Shown: positions 9,201 to 12,545, counted from the first letter of the stretch. The stretch: DNA of 12,545 nt from Kiritimatiellia bacterium (GCA_900771325.1 CAAGNN010000114.1:1-12545), one strand, 5' to 3'. Program-made: numbers and translations. Notes: generated from the letters alone by a model not told the origin.

Positions 9201-12094
9201 CTCAACGTCAGGCTCGGCTCCTCATTATCGGTAATCGCGAGGGTGCAACGGCCCGCCGCCTCCCCCTCACCCAGGCAGAAGGCCACCTGGCGCGTGCCGT
9301 TCAGCAGCGTATCATCCTGCACTGCGAGCGACCACTCCACCACGCGCGCCTGGGCCGGGAAGGTTATCTCCGCCGGTGCCTGCACCGCCTCCCCCGCACC
9401 ACTCACCGTCAGCGGATAGCTCGCCGCCTCGGCCACCTCGCCACTCCGCCGGGCCGTGCCCCGAAGCGCTTCGCTGCGATTCTCGGCCACCTCCCCCGCC
9501 TCAAGCGCCAAGTAGAGCCGCTGCGCCACCTCGGTGTTCGGGCTCGCCAACCACGCGGCATCCTCCGCGTCCTCATCGGCGGCCGCCTCGACCACCGTCT
9601 GCTGCGCGTCGGCCTTGGCAAAGAGCACCGCCTCGCCCGAGAAGGGCAACAGCTCCGGAAGCGTCACCCGCAGCGTACGCGCGGCCTCCGCCCCGGGCGC
9701 CAAGTCTGCCGTCGCCGCCACCGTCCCCAAGAGCAGCCGCTCCCCGCCGTGGACCAGATAGAGCCCATCCTGCCACGGGGCGTGCGCCACGCCAGCGCCC
9801 GCATTCTGCACCACGAAGGTGACCTCCACCGGCTCCCCGGGCACGCAACGCTCGGGCACCCCCGAGAGCGTCTTGACCGAGAGATCCGGCAGCGGCACGG
9901 CCTCAATCGTCAACGGCTCCGCGCTCTGGGCACTATTCACCCCGCCGTGCTCGGCCGCCGTCTCCAACGCCGTCTCAACCACCACCCACCACTGCCCGGC
10001 CAGCCCCTTGGCCGGAATCTGGTAGCGCACGCTCCGCTCCACCGAACCATCGCGCGGCACGCGCACCACCTCCGTCAGCCGCCCCAACACCACCACCTGC
10101 GCCGGGTCATCGCACCGAACCAACCGCACCTCCTCGGTCATCTGCGATTGGAAGTCCGGATTGCCCGTATTGCCCACGCGCCAACGCACCTCCAGCGTCT
10201 CCCCCGTGCGCGCCAGGGTCGGCGCCGAGAGTTCGTCCACATGCAAATCGGCCTTCAACGTGCGGTAGGTCGCCGTCACCGTACGCTCGCCCGAAAGCTC
10301 CTCGAGCGAATCACCCACCCAGCCAGCAAAGACCCACCCCGCGTCCACCCAAAGGTTCTGAAGCATCCCCTGCAGCTCCTCCGCCGGCGGCGTCCACCCC
10401 AGCGGGAAGTATTGCGTCCGCGTCTGAGCCCACTCGCCGAGCCACCGACCGTGCTCGCCGCCATCGAAGACCACCTTCGCGCACTGCGCCGGGTCGATAT
10501 ACACCTGAAAGGTCCTGCTAATGCTCGAGGCCTCAGAGTCAATCCACGCTGTCAGCACCACCTCCCATATTCCCGGCTCTGGAATATCCACGTGGCAGCC
10601 CCCTGAAGCCTGTGTAAACAAATAAGCGTTCCAAACGCCACACCGAACCCCAACCGTAATGTCCTTAGAAGCCAAGACCCCTTCGTCCACCACCTCCCAA
10701 GTCACAACTCCGCCCCCGAGCGACCACTGCTTAACCGTCTCGCAGAACGTCTCATCCGGCTGCACGAAGCGCAACACACCCACATAGCGATAGACCGCCT
10801 GGAGCGTCACATCCGCCGTAATCCCCGTCAAACTCCCAGACCACCCCACCAACTCATAACCCGCCTGACACTGCACCTCCGGCGCAACGGCATCCTCGCC
10901 GGTGGCCACCTGCTGAACCGTCGCGGCCCCGTCAGCAAAAGTCCCCCGCTCATCCGTCTCGAATGTGACCGTATGGGAGTTCGCGTCCCCCTGGCGCATC
11001 GTCAAGTTCTGCCACATACCATCAACGATCACGGCCTGCCACGCAGCCGAGTGTTCGGCGAGATAGGTGCCAGAGCATGAGACCTCTTTGAAGGGCTCAC
11101 GCCCACACGCAGGCGGTTCGCCCAAGAAGTGAACCTTCGTAAGAGGAGAGCACCCTTCAAATGCGTAACTTCCAATGGAGGTTAGGCCCTCGGGAAGCTT
11201 GATAGAAGTCAGAGCACTACAGTTACGAAACACAAAGCTCTCAATAGTAGAGAGTCTATCGGGGAGCGTGATGGAGGTCAGACTGCTACAACCCTCAAAC
11301 GCGGAGTCCTTGAATGTGGTGACGCTGTTGGGGAGCGTAATGGACGTTAAGGCGTTACAACTTTTAAACACGGAGTTGTTGATGGTGGTGACACCATCAG
11401 GAATTGTAATGGAGGTTAGACTGAGACAATAAAAGAACGCCACATCTCCGATAGTGGTCACATTATCGGGAATCTTGATAGCGGCCAGATTTCGACAATC
11501 GTAGAACGCATATCTTCCAATGGAGGTTAGGCTCTCGGGAAGCGTAATGGCTGTTAGGGCGTAACATCTCGTGAAAGCATCGTCCCCAATGGAGGTCAGA
11601 CGCTCGGAAAGCGTGATGGCAGACAGATTGCCGCACTCGTAGAATACATGGTTCCCGATGGAGGTCACGCCCGCAGGAAGCGTGATGGAAGTTAAACCGA
11701 CACAGCGATAAAATGCGTAGTTCCCGATGGAGGTCACGCTGTTAGGAATCGTGATGGAGGTCAGATTACTGCAACCCCTAAACGCGGACCACCCGATGGA
11801 GGTCACGCTGTTGGGAATCGTGACGGAGGTTAAGGCCTCACACCCGTAGAACGCACTGTTTCCAATCGCAGTGACGGGATAACCGCCGAGAGTGCCAGGA
11901 ATGATAAGGTCAACAAGATCGCCGGAGTAGGATTCTGGATAATCTGTAATGGTGGCCTCGCCGTTGGAGACGGTATAGGTGAAGTTGCCCTCCGTCTCGG
12001 CGAAGGCGAGCGGGATGGCAAAGAAGAGCGTTACCACCAGGAGGGCTTGGCGGCGAAGGGCTACCAAGGGGAAGAGGCGGGTGAGATAGTTCAT
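287..12094 (-). CDS. Giant secreted multidomain surface protein (3935 aa): LRR_5, CARDB, Calx-beta, Big_5-like and FG-GAP-like modules
   Basis: The frame is open for 3935 codons and ends in TAA at 287-289. I chose the ATG at 12094 because an AAAGGAAG ribosome binding site lies 5 nt upstream and a signal peptide begins there: basic MNYLTRLFPLVALRR, hydrophobic LLVVTLFFAIPLAFA, probable cleavage AFA|E after residue 32. The frame extends upstream to a TTG at 12175, but those 27 residues lack a ribosome site and would bury the signal peptide. Domains in order: LRR_5 repeats 62-321; InlB-B-like 373-435 and 540-612; CARDB-like 614-735, 736-858 and 1281-1402; Calx-beta-like 860-1280; Ig/NEW3-like 1403-1715; carboxypeptidase-regulatory-like 1718-1808; unnamed module 1809-2610; Big_5-like 2706-3385; FG-GAP-like 3394-3664; beta-sandwich 3690-3802; C-terminal module 3811-3935. 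It is probably an adhesin or binding scaffold. No catalytic motif, LPXTG, autotransporter barrel or type IX sorting domain is visible. There is no gene partner in the window. Confidence 0.93.
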   Translation of the reverse strand: MNYLTRLFPLVALRRQALLVVTLFFAIPLAFAETEGNFTYTVSNGEATITDYPESYSGDLVDLIIPGTLGGYPVTAIGNSAFYGCEALTSVTIPNSVTSIGWSAFRGCSNLTSITIPNSVTSIGNYAFYRCVGLTSITLPAGVTSIGNHVFYECGNLSAITLSERLTSIGDDAFTRCYALTAITLPESLTSIGRYAFYDCRNLAAIKIPDNVTTIGDVAFFYCLSLTSITIPDGVTTINNSVFKSCNALTSITLPNSVTTFKDSAFEGCSSLTSITLPDRLSTIESFVFRNCSALTSIKLPEGLTSIGSYAFEGCSPLTKVHFLGEPPACGREPFKEVSCSGTYLAEHSAAWQAVIVDGMWQNLTMRQGDANSHTVTFETDERGTFADGAATVQQVATGEDAVAPEVQCQAGYELVGWSGSLTGITADVTLQAVYRYVGVLRFVQPDETFCETVKQWSLGGGVVTWEVVDEGVLASKDITVGVRCGVWNAYLFTQASGGCHVDIPEPGIWEVVLTAWIDSEASSISRTFQVYIDPAQCAKVVFDGGEHGRWLGEWAQTRTQYFPLGWTPPAEELQGMLQNLWVDAGWVFAGWVGDSLEELSGERTVTATYRTLKADLHVDELSAPTLARTGETLEVRWRVGNTGNPDFQSQMTEEVRLVRCDDPAQVVVLGRLTEVVRVPRDGSVERSVRYQIPAKGLAGQWWVVVETALETAAEHGGVNSAQSAEPLTIEAVPLPDLSVKTLSGVPERCVPGEPVEVTFVVQNAGAGVAHAPWQDGLYLVHGGERLLLGTVAATADLAPGAEAARTLRVTLPELLPFSGEAVLFAKADAQQTVVEAAADEDAEDAAWLASPNTEVAQRLYLALEAGEVAENRSEALRGTARRSGEVAEAASYPLTVSGAGEAVQAPAEITFPAQARVVEWSLAVQDDTLLNGTRQVAFCLGEGEAAGRCTLAITDNEEPSLTLSCSEGTLYEGGGLLAPVTVTRDLVTDEPLSVYLSGVPASQCVYPSVVEIPAGEASVEFGIGVVNDEVAEVDRDYTLQASAIGHRSGSWSFTLKDDDVPGVRLTLFPEEVSEGAGVNAIRAVLARSDLAKVSTPVTVKLEATPAGQAIVPAQVVIPANCESVAFMVGVVDNDRVDGTREVTLDGIIYLEDCGCSAKPAEREALTARFRVTDNDSPALALAVSPATLKEGVEEAGWLTLSHNSTLSEAVTVTFAYAGFEDEIALPQTVRLEPGESSVRVPITTLDDGQADGDTVVVVSASVADGSFAPASTWLVVTDRNLPDLQVKAVDTVALEGVTGETLQAAFSVVNGGFAACDRAVPYAVHLVKDRQTALTEENRVDQGVLNELLPVGAEARGVTQTALPEEPGNYLLAVKVNPDASLTELDAANNVAYSEPITVVVAWTVAVQAAEERCLPGETVHLVGTAQRVDGAVAAQAAVEVYLLSNGFRRTLSAVTDAAGAFEVSFTPNAGEAGHYVVGAGYPGTGLAEEQDAFDVLGLARTSNAAETRDLTVGDRATIDFRLRNLSQVPLTGLAVQVGELPGVWEFAASWPEALPGESEGVLTLELTAIGLSAQEDWDTVQVEVTTAEGCTLSFPFYCHAQAQTAQLRASPAAIDTTMTVGAVRTLELTVFNDGQSDTGEVSVLLPEVPWLRLLSAPKLENLPPQSSAQVVLELAPAAEHGLALNAPLRGGSMAFQCAAGGGLSVPLAFTPVSTGTGTLSIDVTDDATWTLASAPHLAGAAIRVTNPYTGALVASGQSDAQGRWEDAELPPGLWQLRISADGHEQYADAVEIAPGRTTQVNAFLHTTLISYSWEVVRTEIEDSYEVRQVLEYNTSVPAPIVKVSMPEVFPNLQPGESWAFVIHLENTGLIQATEVQIIFPELEGYTFRSQDNDFTLPAKSSRDVVGIFSANPREVSRFAATDSPSQLASTENKKLPCQVVTGIHWSWQCGPNRVGEWVPVPIRFVDCSEVLSEILAKLLPDGWGSMTTPVRRPSGGSPSGVTKPTPPGPEIIISQRECSVLTPCERALMTCALDLLGNFFLPAEIASSAMSLHDCINGSFGSLGEAMDTIVTCSTTVMGLVPGSGVISTVASCLWSIGKNCIFSSSEVMSVRQEVGMLKAVAEQAEPEPSFEEATELAIQFYSSLANWLVEFLGDEAWLDVPVSDLQAFVQAVEQAKDASGCLSVEALEPARPSAISGEQLRYFVARWNATAELAQSGATVEPDDGQPFGSGQTISFARLRTAAEQMCLAEEQANAAGYRTVNDYIREKLTKEVDRLQQLQQTNVCATIRLSFTQTLAMTREAFDGTLTMTNGHSTLPVRDLKLDISVLDEAGVECRDLFVVFANGTGGAMSEGSALEGGLSLPAGATGSAMVRFIPSREAAPTVEKAYRFGGTLTYTDPFSGETATVALFPVTLTVSPSPYLKLDYFVQRDVYGDDPLTPETVEASMPAEIAVLIRNEGAGEARQVRIASVQPSVVLNEKGLAATFAVKDYSLDAAALNGNTAHLGLSDVALGDIPGGESRVAQWWLTASVDGHFTELSASVTPLNSWNTPDTALVNPEVGMHRLIRSLALPGEAMPYFLTCEQANLYGTPDTVYAVNGQAHPLREETRLSLSAPDPLLGERLTLTVTVEATRAGWFYGTFSLPGVSRYRVLSVARDGQARAERNAWTTNKVFRDGLDPLPEERLHLADLLSASGSYTYTLELAAKPTELVAVEAFDRPSGDFVEAPIESLVVRFTRAVDPASFTADALSLTFQGQVKALSGVTITPTDSGYTAFRIDLPAALVGNYGRYELVVSTAGLRDWNGQLGASSGKAFVWSLVRPDAPYILSTSGAPSRRVQSFDTLEVTLSTPIVPETMAQASFLVNGQAASLTVTPVPGDATNTRFTLSGLEQSQAGDGTYTLSILCNQVLSTAGIAGSERYDLQWTRDTTAPAVTELSRQTGLQGTRIRFAFTEALEPGSLTLANLRLTREPLPATAKVFRLAAADSSLPETAKITALGEGLYELSGIDAAVAEDGIYTLTLLADGLADEAGNLASGSTSLTWSTDVTPPDPVGELATSSPYGSPETQVVTAEASLTLSGTVSEAGLTLQVLSSTGAGETLLATCSPALGERFSVTVPLQGSGNLTLLLRLADPSGNTTTTALSVYRDTVALVATLSGEPDGESPAEEILLDFSEAPDPESVTLAAFSLLCDGAPVSLAEATLTQRSETAFVLGNLAEATAQWGEYTLAFDAASARKRFSGKAGTGSVQLAWSYRLVDRTPPVVEAITFDGLQPEPAYVTLFTKISARFSEAVNVPELIANGLYAQAFRVELLDEAGQVAQTLFSESLTWDAEALTATWFIDPERIPVGVARVLIDGSLLHDAAGNLLQPGNRQDIVASFTTFTPERQARVAAESYACPTVADFDGDGVLDLLVGEKAGTQGQLRLYRNIGNRTTPLFGAYTPLTRNGEPITFPASGCQGLQTTPGRYAGELVFGLSDGSVYLWDRLAQGEAGEALDEPRCLYTPAQAGAFAAKRAIVACFDLDGDGVRELIVGGDDGRFRIVRVTLRQGDDAQEETEEAAFDWVVDGQGVPLQLPQATLYRSAPAFADVNGDAVADLLSGDAYGNLWAFLGNGDGTFASAAISLLEGDGTRLRSRPACGDLTGDGIADLFIGYDDGSLDFAPGVANFSQAQTFRRCHEQTPEEAISPDFYWEGLDVWSTSQVADEAELRLTPADGFTPHTLTAAFVGSGTLSFTWGALGEDASATFVCLLDGVEVQRRTGPFARERCSFSVTGAGSHILAWHYQGTNTAILDDLHFEPDDPASQFTASTPVPVAYADLRTFANARWKAAAGDYESVANTTAANGRPIWENCIVGLDAEDPKAAFQAKIAIDAEGRPVVTWEPALNGEGVRNGVRTYTVFGATSLEARDWAPVAEGEEASCRFFRVRVEMPTP
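290..664 (-). other. C-terminal module, possible export/anchoring domain (residues 3811-3935)
   Basis: The last 125 residues read STPVPVAYADLRTF ... AAAGDYESVANTTAANG, RPIWENCIVGLDAEDPKAAF, RPVVTWEPALN, RTYTVFGATSLEARDW, and CRFFRVRVEMPTP at the end. I recall this order ('VPVPYxWL', 'W(E)xYVxGLxPxDP', 'Wxpdl', 'YxVxGxxsL', 'RFFRVxVxMP') at the extreme C-terminus of many unrelated large exported proteins from Kiritimatiellae/Lentisphaeria-type genomes. The constant terminal position across varied upstream domains is what one expects of a sorting or surface-attachment domain. That role is inference; nothing here proves it. Confidence 0.5.
689..1027 (-). other. C-terminal-proximal beta-sandwich (residues 3690-3802)
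   Basis: The segment reads FYWEGLDVWSTSQ ... TAAFVGSGTLSFTWG ... FVCLLDGVEVQRRTGP ... GAGSHILAWHYQGTNTAILDDLHFEP. The order of 'TLSF.W', an 'L/FxxDG' hairpin, 'GSHxLxWxY' and a closing 'xLDDLxFxP' strand is one I recall from jelly-roll-like domains near the C-termini of large secreted proteins in Verrucomicrobiota and relatives. It is probably a carbohydrate- or protein-binding fold, but no ligand residues can be assigned. Confidence 0.5.
1103..1915 (-). other. FG-GAP/VCBS-type repeats with four calcium-binding loops (residues 3394-3664)
   Basis: Four DxDGDGxxD-type loops are visible: DFDGDGVLD at 3405-3413, DLDGDGVRE at 3524-3532, DVNGDAVAD at 3591-3599 and DLTGDGIAD at 3643-3651. Each is followed by a hydrophobic strand and a Gly-rich turn (LLVGEKAG, LIVGGDDG, LLSGDAYG, LFIGYDDG). 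This is the calcium-loop plus blade-strand pattern of FG-GAP/VCBS repeats, which form integrin-alpha-like propellers. A degenerate blade without an acidic loop (ELVFGLSDGSVYLWD) lies at about 3473-3487. With four or five blades it is short of a canonical seven-bladed propeller, so it may be partial or completed by neighbouring strands. Confidence 0.8.
1940..3979 (-). other. SbsA/Big_5-like Ig-like domain series (residues 2706-3385)
   Basis: About six consecutive beta-sandwiches are visible. Four or five show the SbsA-type Big_5 signature, an RF/TF strand followed by a small polar turn and a later GxYxLxV strand: SLVVRFTRAVDPASF, LEVTLSTPIVPETM, RIRFAFTEALEPGSL, EILLDFSEAPDPESV and ISARFSEAVNVPEL. 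The one at 3049-3148 instead looks like a bacterial Ig-like domain (ASLTLSGTVSEAGLTLQV ... RLADPSGNT). Repeated TTAPAV, VTPPDPV and RTPPVVE linkers mark the joints. Such strings act as extended spacers in surface proteins. Confidence 0.7.
4265..6670 (-). other. Unnamed conserved composite module with cysteine-rich core (residues 1809-2610)
   Basis: It starts with a beta region (SYSWEVVRTEIEDSY, VPAPIVKVSMP, ENTGLIQATEV). A Cys segment follows (WSWQCGPNRVGEWVPVPI), then a Pro/Gly linker at about 1990-2012, then a hydrophobic, probably helical Cys-rich core at 2020-2103. A mostly helical stretch (about 2110-2288) contains FLGDEAWLDVP and YFVARWNAT. Two beta domains close the module: 2288-2420 (ATIRLSFTQTLAMTREAF, then FGGTLTYTDP) and 2421-2610 (LKLDYFVQRDVYGDDPLTP, VLNEKGLAATF, MHRLIRSL, TPDTVYAVNG). 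From memory, this ordered motif set recurs in giant secreted proteins of cyanobacteria, planctomycetes and other phyla, but I know no assigned function or name. Recurrence is recollection; the motifs are directly visible. Confidence 0.5.
6671..7888 (-). other. Ig-like, NEW3-like and carboxypeptidase-regulatory-like block (residues 1403-1808)
   Basis: Residues 1403-1500 resemble an extracellular Ig-like or adhesion domain (CLPGETVHLVGTAQR ... VTDAAGAFEVSFTP). Residues 1500-1600 and 1605-1715 each read as NEW3-like sandwiches with the motifs FRLRNLSQVPLTGL and TVFNDGQSDTG. Residues 1718-1808 match the carboxypeptidase regulatory-like fold (GAAIRVTNPYTGALVASG, QSDAQGRWEDAELPPGLW, ISADGHEQY, EIAPGRTTQVNAFL). 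The last one directly precedes the unnamed 1809-2610 module, and I recall the same order from other giant bacterial proteins. Boundaries are approximate. Confidence 0.55.
7889..10255 (-). other. CARDB-like and Calx-beta-like block (residues 614-1402)
   Basis: Three CARDB-like beta-sandwiches open with ADLHVDEL (615), PDLSVKTL (736) and PDLQVKAV (1283). They carry the expected VGNTG, VVQNAG or VVNGG turn and, in the third, the closing DAANNVAYSEPI. Between the second and third lie four Calx-beta-like units (860-1280), each ending in the family's acidic turn: ITDNEEP, LKDDDVP, VTDNDSP and the degenerate VTDRNLP. Calx-beta and CARDB domains bind calcium or act as rigid spacers in bacterial adhesins, so a calcium-stiffened stalk is inferred. 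Cysteines are unexpectedly frequent here (for example 940, 950, 966, 1005, 1122, and the pair C1154-G-C1156), which suggests disulfides. Confidence 0.72.
10256..10978 (-). other. Two InlB-B/Listeria-Bacteroides-like modules flanking a beta-rich segment (residues 373-613)
   Basis: Residues 373-435 (HTVTFETDERGTF ... GYELVGWSGSLTGI ... LQAVY) have the opening VTF strand, the central GYxxxGWSG and the closing aromatic strand of the Listeria-Bacteroides repeat, a small ubiquitin-like fold common next to LRRs in internalins and BspA proteins. Residues 540-612 look like a diverged second copy (KVVFDGGEHGR ... GWVFAGWVGD ... VTATYRT). The 438-533 segment between them (QPDETFC ... GGCHVDIPEPGIWEVVLTAW) looks like a beta-sandwich but I cannot name it. 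Domain naming is by eye: reasonable for the first copy, tentative for the second. Confidence 0.6.
11132..11821 (-). repeat. Ten in-frame 69-bp repeats encoding BspA-type LRR_5 units (residues 92-321)
   Basis: Ten consecutive units of exactly 23 residues run without an insertion or deletion. Each begins with a beta strand such as TIPNSVTSIG or TLPESLTSIG, continues to an AF or VF pair, and has a conserved Cys at unit position 17, followed by a strand such as ALTSI. A divergent capping unit precedes them (62-91, with GYPVTAIGNSAFYGC). A typical LRR_5 exit follows (322-362, with FLGEPPACG and TYLAEHSAAWQ). This is the Treponema pallidum/BspA type of leucine-rich repeat, which in known members forms a solenoid that binds host or bacterial proteins. 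Base composition drops sharply: 25/60 GC at 11401-11460 and 26/60 at 11461-11520, against 41/60 at 9601-9660 in the same gene. Confidence 0.92.
11999..12094 (-). other. Sec signal peptide of the giant protein
   Basis: Residues 1-32 have a short basic region ending in RR (residues 14-15), a hydrophobic stretch of about 15 residues and an AFA cleavage motif followed by ETEG. There is no lipobox cysteine at the cleavage point, so a type I signal peptidase substrate is expected rather than a lipoprotein. This fits export to the periplasm, outer surface or medium. Confidence 0.85.
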
Positions 12095-12099
12095 CGGAA

Positions 12100-12107
12100 C
12101 TTCCTTT
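12100..12107 (-). promoter_or_regulatory. Ribosome binding site AAAGGAAG of the giant gene
   Basis: On the minus strand AAAGGAAG is followed by the 5-nt spacer TTCCG and then ATG at 12094. It decides the start in favour of the signal-peptide ATG over the upstream TTG. Confidence 0.8.
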
Positions 12108-12143
12108 CTATTGAGGACAACATCCAAGTAAGAACTGTCATAT

Positions 12144-12175
12144 ATTCTACCCCCCTCCCCGTGCCTCTGAGTCAA
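12144..12175 (-). promoter_or_regulatory. Weak sigma-70-like promoter candidate
   Basis: On the minus strand TTGACT (12175-12170) is followed after 20 nt by TAGAAT (12149-12144) and an AT-rich run, in otherwise GC-rich DNA. Both hexamers fit well, but the 20-nt spacing is longer than the usual 16-18, so one of them may be fortuitous. If used, transcription would start near 12137 and give a leader of about 40 nt containing the ribosome site. Confidence 0.3.
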
Positions 12176-12186
12176 GCACTTTCTTA

Positions 12187-12233
12187 CGAGCTCGCTACGA
12201 GAGTAGATGACGGATGACAGATGGCAGATGACA
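12187..12233. repeat. CTCGC/GATGACAG intergenic element, right copy, with four 7-bp repeats
   Basis: It contains the palindrome CGAGCTCG (12187-12194) and CTCGCTACGAGAG, then GATGACG, GATGACA, GATGGCA and GATGACA in tandem (12206-12233). The combination of GCTCGCTACG followed by AGATGACAG also occurs at 153-183 on the other side of the gene, in the same orientation, so it is likely a dispersed intergenic repeat family. A small AAGGG/CCCTT hairpin with CGA loop (12256-12268) is the only other structure I see before the 23-bp palindrome. Confidence 0.6.
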
Positions 12234-12277
12234 GCGCGCGTTCCGAGATGGAGGAAAGGGCGACCCTTGGTGGGGAG

Positions 12278-12300
12278 TTATCGACAGGACCTGTCGATAA
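12278..12300. repeat. Perfect 23-bp palindrome (11-bp arms, 1-nt centre)
   Basis: Left arm TTATCGACAGG (12278-12288), central A (12289), right arm CCTGTCGATAA (12290-12300). Odd symmetry with a 1-nt centre suits a dimeric DNA-binding protein better than an RNA hairpin. The arm sequence recurs as the adjacent 12-bp direct repeats. Confidence 0.85.
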
Positions 12301-12326
12301 GTCTGTAGATAAGTCTGTCGATAAGT
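12291..12326. repeat. Three 12-bp direct repeats
   Basis: CTGTCGATAAGT (12291-12302), CTGTAGATAAGT (12303-12314) and CTGTCGATAAGT (12315-12326) are contiguous and abut the first 22-bp unit at 12327. Only one base differs among the three. The first copy overlaps the right arm of the palindrome at 12278-12300. Confidence 0.9.
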
Positions 12327-12545
12327 GAACCCGGCCCGGGTCCGAGGTGAGGTAGGCCCGGGTCCGAAATGAACCCGCCCCGGGTCGAGGGTCAACCCGG
12401 GGCGGATCGGGGGGCAACCCGGGGCGGGTCGGGGGTCAACCCGGGGCGGGTCGGGGGGCAACCCAGGGCGGGTCGGAGGTCAACCCGGGGCGGGTCGGGG
12501 GTCAACCCGGGGCGGGTCGGGGGTCAACCCGGGGCGGGTCGGGGG
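12327..12545. repeat. 22-bp GC-rich tandem repeat array, about ten units, open at the window end
   Basis: Ten consecutive units of 22 bp (the last 21 bp at the window edge) share the core AACCCGGGGCGGGTCGGGG. The gene-proximal three (12327-12392) are diverged, with CCCGGGTCCG or CCCCGGGTCG cores, and the distal seven are nearly identical. There are no spacers. Minus-strand frames through it (within 12195-12461) translate the repeat into Pro/Arg-rich peptides and are not considered genes. It continues beyond 12545. Confidence 0.9.

Noticed and set aside
287..12094. Frameshift or fusion artefact producing the very long frame
   Set aside because: Domain borders run in one frame from signal peptide to a recognisable C-terminal module with no interruption, and giant proteins of this type are known in PVC bacteria.
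12095..12175. Upstream TTG start for the giant gene (27 extra residues)
   Set aside because: There is no ribosome site before it, it overlaps the candidate -35, and it would place a charged segment ahead of a clear signal peptide. The ATG at 12094 has AAAGGAAG at 5 nt.
12278..12326. Replication origin (DnaA-box cluster)
   Set aside because: All four 9-mers miss the conserved sixth base of the DnaA box, there is no adjacent AT-rich unwinding region (GC-rich repeats follow), and no dnaA or rep gene is in the window. Kept only as a resemblance in the findings.
12195..12461. Small minus-strand frames (77 and 88 codons) upstream of the gene
   Set aside because: They translate the 22-bp, 12-bp and 7-bp repeats themselves, giving repeated Pro/Arg peptides. 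No ribosome site was found and the frame depends on the array length.
12327..12545. CRISPR array
   Set aside because: The 22-bp units are directly contiguous with no unique spacers, and no cas gene is present.

Overview
The window holds one complete giant gene on the minus strand (287..12094, 3935 codons plus stop), with short repeat-filled intergenic DNA on each side. No second protein-coding gene, tRNA or rRNA can be supported. The gene body is about 65-68% GC by hand counts of sample lines. The organism is most likely a member of the PVC superphylum, probably Verrucomicrobiota (Kiritimatiellae- or Lentisphaeria-like, as in animal-gut genomes). This rests on the C-terminal 125 residues (VPVAYADL ... 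GRPIWENCIVGLD ... RFFRVRVEMP) and the preceding beta-sandwich, which match from memory the C-termini of very large secreted proteins in those lineages. It is an inference, not a search result.

Layout on the plus strand. Positions 1-20 are the end of a 22-bp GC-rich repeat. Positions 21-286 are intergenic, with several GC-rich hairpins, a CTCGC/GATGACAG element, and an interlocking hairpin cluster just downstream of the stop codon. Positions 287-12094 are the giant gene, read right to left. Positions 12095-12176 are its leader, with a clear ribosome binding site and a weak promoter candidate. Positions 12187-12233 carry a second copy of the CTCGC/GATGACAG element, here with four 7-bp repeats. 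Positions 12278-12326 hold a 23-bp palindrome running into three 12-bp direct repeats. Positions 12327-12545 are a tandem array of the 22-bp repeat that runs off the window. The same 22-bp repeat begins and ends the window, in the same orientation.

The protein is a mosaic. In order it has a Sec signal peptide, a BspA-type leucine-rich repeat array of ten exact 23-residue units, two InlB-B-like modules, two CARDB-like domains, four Calx-beta-like domains, a third CARDB-like domain, Ig/NEW3-like domains and a carboxypeptidase-regulatory-like domain. These are followed by a roughly 800-residue unnamed module with a cysteine-rich, hydrophobic centre, several SbsA/Big_5-like domains, four FG-GAP/VCBS-type calcium loops, a beta-sandwich and a C-terminal module. 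The architecture points to a secreted or cell-surface, calcium-stabilised adhesion or binding protein. No enzyme active site is visible, and ligand and anchoring mechanism are unknown.

The best candidates for undescribed biology are the 1809-2610 module with its cysteine-rich core, the C-terminal module as a possible export or anchoring signal, the lower-GC LRR cassette, and the repeat structures bounding this single-gene locus.
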